A program made the position numbers and the translations under genes. From Bipolaris cookei (Eukaryota > Ascomycota > Dothideomycetes > Pleosporales > Pleosporaceae), in NCBI GenBank assembly GCA_002286855.1, contig NRSV01000030.1, forward strand, positions 186,001 through 250,000: DNA of 64,000 nucleotides, written 5' to 3'. This document shows, piece by piece, positions 39,823 to 52,600 of the stretch; within the stretch, counting starts at the first letter, position 1, and each line of letters opens with the position of its first letter. The notes beneath the pieces are model-generated. The model did no database searches. It was not told where the DNA came from and worked only from the letters and a program-made list of their open reading frames with translations.

Positions 39823-41916
39823 CCATGCCCCACCACCTCGTGCACGCGCGGCCTCACCAAAACCACCTCAAAAACGATGCTGTAGAGCCACACCAAATGG
39901 ATGTTATCGCGATATATTTTGGTGGTGAGATCAATAGGCCTTGACATGTATATATACAGCTATAGAAATTGACATGGAGTTTTAATTGCGCGGCCGCGAC
40001 GCGAGGTTGGAGGTGGTGAGCCTGCAGCACCTCCCTGAGGCTCCTCACTACCTTGAGGCCTCGCAATAGGCCTCTTTTTTTGAATAGCCTTTTTAGGAGC
40101 CTTAAAGCTCATCCTTTTACCCCTTTGGGAAGTTTTGATGGCCTTTTGAAGTTGTTTTGCAGCCTTGCGAGCCGCGATTCTTGAGGCCTTTTCAATAGCC
40201 TTCTCCTCCTTCTCCTTCTGCCTCATTAGCCTTACTGCAAGCCTTGCCTGACGCCTCTGCTCCTTCTCCCTCGCCGTCGCCTGCTTTTTCTCCTCACATT
40301 GCCTCATCGTATCAGCTTTTTGGAGTTGTAGCTGCTCCTGCTCCTCCTGGAGTCGCAGGCGATCACGCGCCTCCTTCACCTTCCTTGGAGACCAGAATAC
40401 AGCTCCACTGTGATACTCTTCAGCCTCCTGCAGGGGTAGAGGCTTGCCTCGTTTCCTGCGTGTTCTCTCATCGACTAGAACCTCCCTCAGCTTCCTCGCT
40501 TCCTCCTTGAGGATACTGTTTTCAACTGAACTTGAGTGAATAACCTGGCTTAGCCTTTTAACCTGCCTATCGTCTTGATCAGCGACTACCTTACGTAGCA
40601 GACGCTCTGTATTCCTCCAATCAGAGGCATTAAGAGCTGAGGAGTCACTGTCACTAGTAGGATCAAGTATAGCAAAGCGCTGAAGGATTACTTCTGGGTT
40701 AAAAGGCGATATCCCTGTAGCCTTAAAGGCGTTGAGGATTGTCTTTTCTTTGAAGGAGGCCCACCAGGCTTGGTGAAAGAGAGGAAAGAAGTCTCTTTTA
40801 CTCATTGAAGTAAGACCTTGGCTCCTATCTATGAAGGCAGAAACCTCATTTGAGTACGCTGTTGAGAGAGGCTTGAGCATGCTGACGTCGAGAGGCTGTA
40901 GCGTGTGGGTTGAGTGAGGAGGATATACTGCGAGGAGGATCTTGTTCTGATCACAGTGTTCAATAAAATTTGTTATTAAGTGAGATCCATGGCCGTCAAG
41001 GATAAGTAATCGATAGGAGGAGCGAGCCTTCGCCCTTGTACTGCAATCGAACACCTGTTGAAGCCACGCGAGGCCTATCTCATGGTTTTTCCAGTCGGAA
41101 GGTGACGAGGATACTCGAATTTGGTGTGTATCTGGGTCGAGGGCCTGCAGCCAGGTGTCCTGTATCGATCCTGAGGCTGATTGATAGACAAGGGCAGGCT
41201 CGAGGTAAGATCCATCAGCGCAAATACAGGCTAGGAGCGTTATCCACTGGCGAGAGCCATACTGTATAGTACTCCTGATCCTTCTATCCTTATACGAGGC
41301 TCTACTAAAGATCCTCCTTGAATGACTCACTACACCAAGCATGAAGCCCTTCTCATCCATATTGCAGATATGACGCGCCTCGACGTGATATTGATCAATT
41401 TTATCGCTTAGGAGGCTAAATTAGAGGCTGTACCTACTCCTAGAATCAGCTTTGTGACGACAGTTATCCATGCTTACTGCCCACTTTGAGATAGGCTGAT
41501 CAGGATAGCGCTGAACAAAGCGACTAGCCCAGTGTACTCCAACCTCTCTCTTGGCGATCTGCGACGCAAAATTGCGTATTATTGACTGAGTAGGTGGTAG
41601 GCCTCTCTTTGTCAGTCGATTGATGTAAGCTATTGAGGCCTGCTCTTGGTGTGGGTGAAGGAGTTGTCGTTTTTGGTTGTCTATTGTGGGTGAGGTGCAG
41701 CGACCTTGGTATCTCCGGATGAGCGTAGATCGAACGATACCATTTTTTTGCAATTTCAGTGTATGTAAAAGGCTCTCCGGAACCTAGAGCATCAATAGTT
41801 GCAAGCTCAGCCTCAATATTAGTCATGGTGGTGGAGATACAAGGTGTTGAAGCTGTGGTAGTTGTGAGACCGCGCATGTATAAGGTGGTTGGGTGCGCGA
41901 GGTGGTGGGGCACGGG
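39823..41916 (-). mobile_element. pogo/Fot1-type transposon copy B with both TIRs
   Basis: The left end CCATGCCCCACCACCTCG (39823) pairs with the right end cgaggtggtggggcacggg (to 41916). Inside, GCGCGGNCTCAC recurs, displaced in the right TIR by a ~15-base insertion. Each end is flanked by TA (39821-39822 and 41917-41918). Length is 2094 bp. It sits 1.36 kb upstream of wetA and 150 bp upstream of the TMEM234-like gene. Confidence 0.9.
39960..41826 (-). pseudogene. pogo/Fot1-type transposase, copy B
   Basis: The frame opens at ATG 41826 (MTNIEAELATIDALGSGEPF) and carries the same two lesions as copy A: the 7-A run frameshift (plus-strand T run 41743..41749) and a TAA at 41423..41421. From MDEKGFMLGV (41360) it is open to 39960 (466 aa) and includes the DDE-domain core and a complete basic, coiled C-terminus (REKEQRRQARLAVRLMRQKE). 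The tail ends SRRGRAIKTPCQFL. Unlike copy A it has a full-length C-terminus. The protein cannot be made in one piece unless the frame is shifted and the stop is read through. Confidence 0.88.
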
Positions 41917-42066
41917 TAGCGCGCCAGCCAAGCACCAACTCGTTGCTTTCATCCCATGTCAACAGCTTGACGTATCGAATCGCAATAGCGTCCACAATTG
42001 CGTTATTCGTGTTGTCAGTTATTGTTCCGACTGAAGTTATCCTCTGATAGGCTTTGCTATATTATC

Positions 42067-42660
42067 ATGGACCCCGACGCGCCCATCGCCAACGAGCCTC
42101 AACCTTCTATCTTTCGCTGGATCCTGGGCTTCCTCATGGTTGGCGCATGTTGGGGGCTCACGACACCTTTTATGCGTAAAGCTGCAATGTACGATGGTTT
42201 TCTTCCACAAAACCTTATTTCTTTACGGATCAGTAGCCTACCGGACCTTGCTGACCTCATCATAGAAACTACACGCCGCCCCAACGTCCTGCCCTTACCG
42301 GTCCGAACAATTCATGGCTCAAGAAAAAAGTGCTGGGTGTACTTTATGCTATTATTGGAGTGCTGAGTCGACCAGCCTACGCAATGCCGTTGTTGCTCAA
42401 TGTCACTGGAAGTGTGTGGTTCTTTATACTGATAGGCAAGGCGGAATTGAGTCTTACGGTGCCCATCACAAACTCACTCGCCTTTCTGTTCACGGTGCTA
42501 GGCGAATGGTGGGCAGAGAAAAAGGTCATTAGTAGAGGTACGTTCCGACTCAGCTTGGGCGAGAGTCATGCGACTCAGAGGCTAACATTCCACAGACACT
42601 TGGATAGGCATGGCATTTGTGCTCGGTGGCATTGGCTTGTGTGTACAAAGCAAGTCGTAG
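42067..42660 (+). CDS. TMEM234-like small membrane protein (EamA/DMT-like)
   Basis: Three exons (42067..42188, 42266..42537 and 42596..42660) encode 152 aa. Both introns (77 and 58 nt) have good consensus sites. Splicing yields four hydrophobic spans: ILGFLMVGACWGLTTPFMRK, VLGVLYAIIGVL, NVTGSVWFFILIGKAELSL plus VPITNSLAFLFTVLGEWWAE, and IGMAFVLGGIGLCVQSKS. The WGLTTPF, NVTGSVWF and VPITNSLAF motifs match the TMEM234/YOR-type half-size drug/metabolite-transporter family, which has no established substrate. Its stop is 23 bases from the stop of the convergent dioxygenase gene. The start lies only ~150 bases from transposon copy B, so the promoter may include transposon DNA. Confidence 0.85.
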
Positions 42661-42683
42661 TAGATAAATATATTGCAATATGT

Positions 42684-43746
42684 CTACCAATCCTTTGCAA
42701 GTCTGTTACTCGAATCCGATACGTTTATCCCATTCGCCACTGTTGTCTTTTCCTGATATAATCTCGAGAAACCCTGTGCGGGTGGTTGCAGCCAATTCCT
42801 CTCGTCATACTTTTGGTCGCCCTCGATGACATGGAATGTATATATATTCCTGCTCTTTTCGCTCGTGTTCTTCTCACTCTTGTGGAGGATGTTGCCATGG
42901 ATGAGAACTAGCGTTCCAGCCTTGACCTCGCCCATGTCATACTTTTCCTCCTTCTCTACCATCTCATACCCCTTCTCGCCCTGACTCTCGGGTGTTATGC
43001 TGTTTGGGAACTTGGCCCCGTCATTATCGATGAAGCCGGTTCCATTGCTCGTCCTCACAAACCTCTTTCCAATAGGGGCTCGCTTGTGGCTCCCAGCAGC
43101 AAAGCTTAGACAGCCATTTTCTTTTGTGGCATCCTCGAGGGCATACCACCAACCCACCGCGCTAGGTGGGTCAGTGTACAAGAACGTGCTGTCCTGATGA
43201 GGTGGCACAGCACCACCTATCTCAGGCTGCTTGCAAATAACCATGGATTGGAGAACCCGTGGATCGCGGAACCCCAATGAAGAGGCAATGGCGGCATTGC
43301 GATCTGAGAGAGAGATGCTGCGAAATGAAGGGGAAAGCTCGTGCAGATAATGACCAATCTTGTTGATTGCGCGATGTTTGGGCTTTGTCAGAGCGCCAGA
43401 TTTGTCAAAAGCGTCTGCCATTATATCAATCCAATTGGTCTCTTACGGATGTGATGTCAATTGAGCGTAGGAAGCAGAACTTACCCTCTTCAAAGAAGAA
43501 GCGTACTTTGTCCCCGGATTCCAAGAAGTAGCTGTCCCCTACATGGTCCGCGCCGTCTTCACCACCAGTTGAGAACTTGGTCATGGGATGATCGTCCAGC
43601 GAAAAGTCGTTGAGCATTTTGCTGGTGTCATTTAGGAGCTCTTTGACCGTGCCTTGTGACAGCGCGTCTGGTATCAGGAGATATCCATTCTCATTGAAGA
43701 AAGCAAGCTGCTCTGGCATGAGACCCTGTGCAGTTTGGACGGCCAT
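42684..43746 (-). CDS. Phytanoyl-CoA dioxygenase (PhyH)-family protein
   Basis: Two exons (43746..43485 and 43414..42684) with a 69-nt intron encode 330 aa. The acceptor ggcag at 43415 rebuilds VRFFFEED-AFDKSGALTK, the usual family sequence. The Fe(II)/2-oxoglutarate site is visible: HQD in AVPPHQDSTFLYT (H160, D162) and the distal His in LIHGNILHKSEKN (about H265). SRNIYTFHVIEG carries the likely 2-oxoglutarate-binding Arg. It resembles the PHYHD1-like branch, which is not necessarily involved in phytanic acid breakdown. No peroxisomal C-terminal SKL is present (ends RLAKDW). It is 2.9 kb upstream of, and divergent from, the PKS gene; membership of that locus is only a possibility. Confidence 0.88.
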
Positions 43747-46620
43747 ACTGATGTAGTAGAAAGCCCTGGGAACAATTTGCGGTGCTATGAGTCTTGTTGA
43801 AGCAGGCAAATTGACAGACTTCTATCGTACCATCCGAGCCATGGCTAGCCGTCGGAGGTGGCCGTCGGCTCACCAGCTGCCAAAAAGCTGCCCCGCCATT
43901 GCCCCGCGTCGTCCGATAACACTCTGCCTCGGGCCCTGCTCCGCCACTACGCAGTCCTGTCTTTATTCACTCCCTCATATTGTCATGTTGCCCCTGCATT
44001 AACCCACACAAAATTCCATCATAGAAGAGTAACTTATGTCTGCATCTGTGGCCCGATACCCTGGAGACGGTTCCTTTGACGTGCTGACGGCTGAAAAGAC
44101 ACGTGATGGCTCAGCGGATAGCCGCACCCTGCGGCTCATCATGCCTTTTTTTAGATTTCATTATGCATATCATGGGCCGCTCATCCCTCTTTTTAAGGAT
44201 CATCAATCCTATAAAGTTTTCTTTACTCTTCCACACCGAATGGACGGATCGTTTAATGAAGCTATCGCCTGTCCACATTAGCAAATAGAGCGAGATCCAG
44301 AGCACGACTGGATGGCCGCTTCATCGTTATCTATATACCCACAATGCCATGCAGTATGTATTACGATTTTCGTGACTGAATCATGCGCAAGTTGGAAACA
44401 CTAAAATCAAAGCGAACTACAATCATGATTGGTCTGCAAGAAATGTATTTTCTGGATTTGCACACGCTGCTCTTGTTATTGTTGAGAGCAAGACAAAGAA
44501 TTCTTGACTTGGGTGGTGTGTGAGCGGCACTCTCGAGATTGAGACCTCGAGACCGTCAAAGAGTCTATAAAGCTACGAACCAACATTCATTTCATGTTCC
44601 GGATGCTGTCTGTAGCCTGGGCCTGGGGTCCTTTCTCTATCGCCAAGGAAATCATGTAGCAAAGCTCACAACCCCTAAACTACCGGCAGGTATACCTTTG
44701 TCTAGCATATCCTTACCGCACAAAGCCCTTTGAAAGGCCAAGTAACTCGTCGCGACCATAGCGTTTCGCACCATTGCCTCCATAATGATGGCAACGAACA
44801 CATGGCTCCAAATCAAAGCAAAAAACATCTAGCCTTTATCAGGCGCCCCGTTGCCCATGTCATGTCGCATACGATAGTTTATTTTTGGGGGCCAAAACCA
44901 ACACATCCTTGGTAAACCCTGTCATTGATCTTCCGATTTGCCGCGACTGCAGATTGAAACAATTGGTCTTTTCAATAATATCCGGAGGTGTCAAAGCGGG
45001 GTTGTGAACATGCACCGATTTAACGTTCATGATCATGATCACAATAAGATTGTGCAAAGTTCAATGCATTACACCATGCTTTATAAAACACCTACCAGAC
45101 TGATGTTTTACTTCTCAAATTTTCAATTTTTATACTCGGCAATATATCACGAAACTGAACCATTGTTTTAGCATCAATTTATCTACATGATAGGTAACGC
45201 ATTTGGGTAATCTTGCCCAAGCACGTGCTAGTCAGATTGACAGCTGTGGCAGATGCCCTTGCGAATCCACCCGCTTTGCACTCTACTATAAGTAAAAAAC
45301 AGTTGCTTCAGGTCGCGTTCGGGGCAAGATAACAGACATCCGCGCGGAGTTAATAGCTCACATTAAGTCGAAGCGAACTTGTGGAGCCCAATGGATTATA
45401 AGTGGCTGGACTAGACGCATGATTCGACCTGTCGCGTAACAAATTACATGATAGCTATAACCAGACTGGAGACAAAAAGGATCTTGGCAAAACAAGGCCT
45501 TCATCCAGTTGGTGGTTCTCGCGAGGACCTAGACTGTAATTCAAGTGTCTGACGCGTCTTCTCCATGACTTGAATTTGCAAAAACCCACACATCTGCACT
45601 CACCCTTGCCCGTTGTTTTGCAAGCTTGTTAAATCTCTTACCTGTTACTTACCCGCGATTCTTTCAAAGATTTAGTTCGGTAGCTGTCGTGTTCAAATGT
45701 GACTGGTTCAAAACCCTAACCAATGCCTAATTCAATGCAGGTACGTGGGCAACTTTGCGGCTCACAGGACCCCTCCCAACTCCATGACCCAACGCAAGCT
45801 TTGCGACGTTGCCTTTATATCCATTGAGACGCTCATGAAATTCTCAACTCTCGATGAGAGTAGTTATCTTGTTCTTTGTTATGCGCATAATTAAAACAGT
45901 AAAAGTGTAAGAGCGCGCATGCAGCTTGGATCCAGCTTCACGTATTAGGCGTCCAACAGAGCTGCATGACCATATTCTAACCAATAACCACCAAATTTCA
46001 AAAAAATATCCTCCACGTTCCCATAACCTGGATCAAGGGGACTTCCTTTCAAACTAAGGTGCTAACAGGATACTCATAGGATGCACTAATCACAACAAGG
46101 TACCCGGTGTCGTGGAATCTGGATACTTCTCCTATACTACCAGGATCATAACAGTCACTACGGACTGCTCCATATACGTGCATGCATATGCAGCCTTTTC
46201 ATCTCAGAAAATATGTGGAGTCATTCCCAGCTAGGCAACACGCTACTTAACACAGTCGCCTCAAATAGCACTCAGCGCACGCAGTATATAACCTTGTTTA
46301 GTCAACACCTGGTTGATACCATTTTATATACCCCGCATATTTTAATTTTAGGGCATTTAAAATCTATTCTTCTATCTACATATGCTCCATTTTAGTTCCA
46401 ACAATCCCCTATGATATATACCTTACCGAACATCCAACGAATACGATTCTACACATGAGCAGATGACGTGTTTCTTAGAGCTCTAAATAATTTACTACTT
46501 CAGCCTCGATTTTTTCTTACCAAAGTACATGTGAGCGACGGTAGGGACATTCATAGGACCAAAACCCTACTAAGCAGCTGATCGCACAATACACAACATC
46601 AGCGCAAAGCGCATTTCGCG
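43747..46620. other. Gene-poor region upstream of the polyketide synthase
   Basis: 2.9 kb without a supported gene. Open frames are short and featureless. The DNA is AT-rich with scattered homopolymer tracts, and the last few hundred bases must contain the PKS promoter. No tRNA or repeat was recognised. Confidence 0.5.
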
Positions 46621-49600
46621 ATGAAGCTCTCAAATACCCAAAGAGACTCTCAGCAAATATCCCCTGATACAAAAAGCTTCGAGCCAATCGCAGTCGTCGG
46701 CTTCGGTTTCAAATTCCCCCAAGATGTAACAAACGCCGAGAGCTTATGGAAACTTCTCATCGAGCGCCGTTCGACCATGACCGAGATTCCGAAGAATCGG
46801 TGGAACATTAACGGCTTCTACAAAGAAAATGGTCACAGGCCCGGCACTGTGAAGAATCGCGGTGGCCATTTTCTATCTGACGATCCAGCACGCTTTGATG
46901 CACCGTTCTTCTCTATTCAGCCAGCTGAGGCAGAATGCATGGATCCACAGCAGCGTTTGCTGCTCGAAACGAGTTATCACGCTCTTGAAAATGGTATGCG
47001 AGTAACTTGGGATCACTTAAAACATATGCTAATTCTATTTCCCCTCAGCTGGTATTACCATGCAGGACGCTGTAGGCACCCGAACATCAGTCCATGTAGG
47101 CTGCTTGTTACAGGAGTACAGCCAGATTTCTCAGAGAGACGCTCAAATGCCTGGCGACTATCGTATCGTTGGGTCTAGTGGTCTAGCTATGCTATCAAAC
47201 CGTTTGAGTTGGTTTTACGACTTCAGTGGACCTAGTATGACGGTGGATACGGCTTGCTCTGGTGGTCTTGTTGCTCTTCATCTGGCGTGTCAGGAATTAC
47301 TTGCGGGAAGCGTCAATATGGTAAGTATTTCTCATCAATCTCTCGAATACAAACATCGATAGATACTAGCAGTGTTTCAGAAGCAGTAGTGATACATGGA
47401 ATATCATGGGTGGTTTGGCTTCCCATTGCTACTTGGGGTGAAATTTATCTTGATATCAGATTACTGACGATACCAGTCTCTTGTGTGTGGCACCAACTTG
47501 TGTCTGCTACCAGACTCGACAGCCCTATTGAGCAGTCTCAACATGATGTCCAAAGACAGTGTTTGCTACTCCTTTGATGAGAGAGCTTCTGGTTATGCAC
47601 GAGGCGAGGGCTTCGGAGTCCTGGTTCTCAAGCGACTTTCAGAAGCTATTGCCGACGGAAACAACATCCGTGGTGTGATTCGATCGACTGGTTGCGGCCA
47701 AGATGGCAACACTCCGAGTATCACATCGCCTAGCCAATCTGCACAGGAGCGCCTCATTCGCGAGACGTATGCACGAGCCGGTCTCAGTCTCGACGAAACT
47801 CGCTACTTTGAAGCCCATGGAACTGGTACCAAGGCTGGAGACCCATGTGAAGCTGCTGCTATCAACAGTGTGTTTTCTGCTCGGACGCCCGAGGACCCTA
47901 TTTTCGTTGGCGCGCTCAAGTCAAATATGGGTCACCCTGAAGGCGCTAGCGGTATCGCTGGGGTGATCAAGACATTACTAGCACTCGAGAAGGGTATCAT
48001 TCCGCCGAATGTTTACCCTGAGCGCATCAACCCTGCCGTTACGGCCGCTGGACCAAACTTGAGATTCCCGTTGAAATCCGTACCATGGCCGACCGGTGGA
48101 GTCCGACGTGCAAGCGTGAACTCTTTCGGATACGGTGGGACAAATGCACATGTCGTTATCGATGATGCGCTCAGCTTTCTCCGCGAACGGGGTCTAGAAG
48201 GAAGACACTGCACCGCAGATGCCCGAACGATTGAGAAAGCGAAACATGTCTATCCCTGCAACACTTCGATCCCGAGCCGCCCTTCCATCAACGAGAATGG
48301 TTCTGAAACTATGCCTTCTAGTAGCACGACATGTGACGACACGCCCTCTGGTTCTGCAGGCGATTACGACGAAGCCAATACTTTTACGGGCGAAAACAGC
48401 AAGTTCACTTCGAAGCTGTTGGTGATTTCCGCTTTCGATGAACGAGCAGTGCACCGATCAATTGATGCCTTGAAGAAGTGGATGAGCGATCACATGGATG
48501 ATGAAAATCGCTGTCAAACACTCAACAATATCGCATATACTCTGGCAGAGAAACGTACCAAGTTTCCATGGAAGAGTACGTGTGTCGCCTTGTCGGAAAC
48601 CCATTCTGAGTTGACTTGGTCTCCGCCCGTGAGGTCGAAGCTCAATACAAACATCTGCTTTGTGTTCACCGGACAAGGCGCACAATGGCATGGAATGGGT
48701 CGTGAACTCATGCAATACGATGTTTTCTCAAAAACGATGCGAGAAGCTGACCAATACTTTCGATCGCTGGGAAGTTCGTGGTCTTTGATAGGTATGGTTA
48801 TCGACATGTTTTCAAGCTCATTTAATGAGGCTAATTACTACAGATGAACTTTGCAAAAAATCGAAGAGTGAAACAGCTATTCACAAACCGGAACTTAGTC
48901 AACCAATGTGCACAGCTCTTCAAGTCGCAATCGTTGACTTACTAACTTCTTGGAAAATCCGAGCATCTGTTTCTGTAGGCCATTCGTCTGGTGAGATCGC
49001 TGCTGCATACGCCAGTCATGCGATCTCACGCGAATCTGCATGGATGGTTGCATACTTCCGAGGCCTTGCAGTCAATATCACTCAGTTATTGAGCCCATCG
49101 AACGGCGCCATGGTTGCTGTTCAGGCCCCGCTGGACTTCTGGAAGCACTTGATGGACAAGCAGAACGAATCACATGCGGAAGATCCCATCGTCATAGCCT
49201 GCTACAACAGTTTGCGCAGCTTTACCCTTTCTGGTCCTCGCGACGCCATTCATCAACTTTCGTCGACATTAAAAGAAGCAAATATCGAAGTACACATCCT
49301 CAAAGTCGATGTTGCATACCATTCTCATCACATGAAGCCAGTAACTGGGATCTACGACAAGCTTCTCCGAAAGATCGAGCCCGGTGAACCGCTCGACGAT
49401 CAACCCTCTTTTGTGTCCACCACCACCGGAAAACCCTTGGATCAACTTGCTGAACTGAGGACTGCAGCTTACTGGAACAAGAATCTTACTGGCTCTGTCA
49501 AATTCTCAGTAGCCCTGGAAGAAATCTGTGCAAGACCGGATACATCATCATGCTACTTTGTGGAAATTGGACCCCACTCCGCCTTGCGCTCTCCTCTCGG

Positions 49601-52600
49601 CGATATCCTCAAAGCTGCAGAGAGAGATATCAAATCCGAATATGTTTCCGTATTGCGTCGCGATCACGCGGCAGATGTCACAACCATGCAGTGCGCAGGA
49701 AAATTACATACTATTGGGGCATCTGTCGATATCTCAGCTGTCAACAATATTCACGGTTTTGATTCAAAGCTTCTCACGTCCCTTCCTAGCTACCAATTTG
49801 ATGACAAGAAGAGATATTGGCTCGAAAGTCGAACAAGTATCCAATACCGCCAGACCAAATTCGTACATCACGAGTTACTTGGATCTCGCACACCTGACTG
49901 GAACGAACTGGAGGCACGCTGGACGAACCGTATCCTTCTAGAACAATCACCATATCTGAAAGATCACATAATCAACGGGCTATGTCTCATGCCGGCAGCA
50001 GGCATGCTAGTCATGGCTATCGAGGCAGTGCGCCAGTTTCACAGCGACGCAGGTTCCGATGCTTCCGGATACAGAATGAAAGATGTTTCGTTCACGAAAC
50101 CTATGACACTATCTGAGAACCCACGAGGAACGGAAATACAGCTTACACTACGCCCTAGAAGTGTAGATGCGCGAGATGCGAAACCAGGAAGTTCATGGAG
50201 CCACTTCTCGCTCTATGTGTATGAGAATGATACATGGCATCTTTGCTGCTCCGGCTCTATTTCCATCGCATACAACAACCCGAGCGAGACTTCAGCTGAA
50301 CAGACCGTAAGAGCTGAGAAATTCCTCACGGCTACAAACCAGTGCCGCACTGACATCAGCCATGAGGAAATCTACAATGCGTTCAACAAGGCAGGACTAC
50401 TCTACGGTCCCACTTTCCGCAGCATGCACGCTGTCAAGTGGGACGAGCAAAATCAACAAGCAACAGGATCAATTGGCCTCGCCGAATGGCAGAAACACGC
50501 GAAATTCACATATACAGATGCCCATTTGATTCACCCTGCTGCGCTAGACACTATCTTGCAAATGACGTTTCCTGCTTACTCAATTTTTTCTAAGAATGCA
50601 TCTGCAACGACAGTACCCACGGGTTTCACCAACGCCTGGTTCTCAGCCAATTTGCTGCGCGCATCGAACGAAGCAAAGAGTGTAAAAGTGAACGCGCAAG
50701 TCAAGGGTTGTGGATTCCGGAATAAGCTTTTTGATGTCATTGCAGCGGATGAGCATGATCAAGAACTTTACTTCTACGGGGAGTTGGAGACTTCGACGAT
50801 TGGACGGAGCGATGCAGCTGCGGATGAGGGAGAAACACCGCCCACTTTATATCGCATTGATTGGCAACCGGCTACCTTCTCCGATCTGACTCTGGAAGAA
50901 AGAAAACTACTTCACTCTGGCTTGACGGTCTACATTGTATACGACGAGTGTGACTCTCTGCAGAGCGATTTAGCAGACATACTCAGAGAACTTGTACTCT
51001 CACGCTGCAATAGCTCGTTAATCCCGATATCTTGGAGTTCCGTTTCCGAAAAAGATTTATCCAAAGCTACTTGCGTGTTTCTTCCTGGACTAGATGGGAC
51101 ACTCTTGCGCCTTATGCAAGACGACGATTTAAACAAAATCAAGCAAATTCTCTCGACAGCGGACGCACTCATCTGGCCTACGTTTCAACATCTAGCAATA
51201 GACCAAAGTCCCACAGAAGGCCTTGTACCGGGCCTTGTGCGTACGCTAGCCACGGAATCTGAAGACTACCATCTCATCAGCGTTAGTCTGGATCGCGAGA
51301 ATGGGTTGGGGAATCTGGCAAATAATATCATGGCAGTCTTAGACACAAAGCTTGCGGATCAGACTAATGACCCCGAAGATGAGTATTGGGAAATTGACGG
51401 CATTCTCTGCACACCACGTGTGGTCAACGATGCAGAGCTAGCCGCGACGGTACTACCACCGTCCAAAGAAGTTGCGACCACTGTTTCCGAGCCTTGGAGT
51501 GAACTGAAGAATTCAGTGCTCACGATTGGAACTGCAGGCATTCTCAAAACGCTGCATTATGAGCAGGTTGATTCCCAACACGACACGCTTGGAAGTGACG
51601 ATGTCCTTGTACAAATCAAGGCAGTGGGACTCAACAATCGTGATGTCCAAGTCGCAATGGGCCAAATCCACGACGACGCATTTGGAAGCGAAATCGCAGG
51701 CGTTGTACTGCAGACCGGGTCATCCAGCGCTTCACATTTCCAAGTCGGGGACCGTGTCTTCGGCATCACACGCAACGGCATTGCACAAACTGCCGTGAGC
51801 AGCTTTAAGCAGTTGCGCAAGATACCAGAGAATATGGGCTTTTCCGAAGCAGCCGCGGTCCCGGTAGCATTCTGCACAGCATACTTCGCCCTCATGCAAG
51901 CTGCTGGTGTCAAGCTAGGCGACAATGTACTTATTCACGACGCAACCAGTGCGCTGGGCCATGCCGCTTTCCGCATGTGTATATATTGGGGATGCACAGA
52001 TATCTTCATAATGGTTGAATCGGAAGAGCAGGTGGACTGCATACTTCGTTATACCCCTGTTCTTAGGTCCTCTATCTTCACCATTGGAGATCCGAGTCTT
52101 GAGTACCAAATCCGGCGTTCGACTGGGGGACGAGGCGTAGATGTTATTTTGGGCTCGACGGAAGCTTTGCAGAGTTCGAGCGACTGTATCGCGTCGTTTG
52201 GACGCATTGTTGATGTTGGAGAGAAGCACGCTTTCTTTTCCACGGCGAATCGGCCCAAGGAGAATTCGTTACCAGCAGTAGTGACGAATAAGAATGTCAC
52301 GTTCACCAATGTCAACTTCCAGGAACTAGCTGCAAGCCATTTGTTCGAAGGAATCTTCAAGAATGTTTGCCAGCTGATTGCTGACGGTTTTATAATGCCA
52401 CAAGTACCGCTGGCCGTGTTCAAGCAAAGCGAGGTGGAAAAGGCTTTCCGTGCTGTGCAAGATAAGGACACTGTGGCCAAGGTTGTAATTGAAATGGACA
52501 GCGATGAGGTTATTGATATGGAAGTTGCATCGAGTCCTTCCAAGCTACTTTTCCACCAAGACGCAAGCTATCTTGTCGCGGGTGCTTTCGGAGGTATAGG

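Noticed and set aside
48825..48843. A separate gene starting at ATG 48825 for the large C-terminal part of the PKS
   Set aside because: The ATG lies in a 52-nt intron with good splice sites; splicing at 48792..48843 joins the two halves of the acyltransferase domain in frame.
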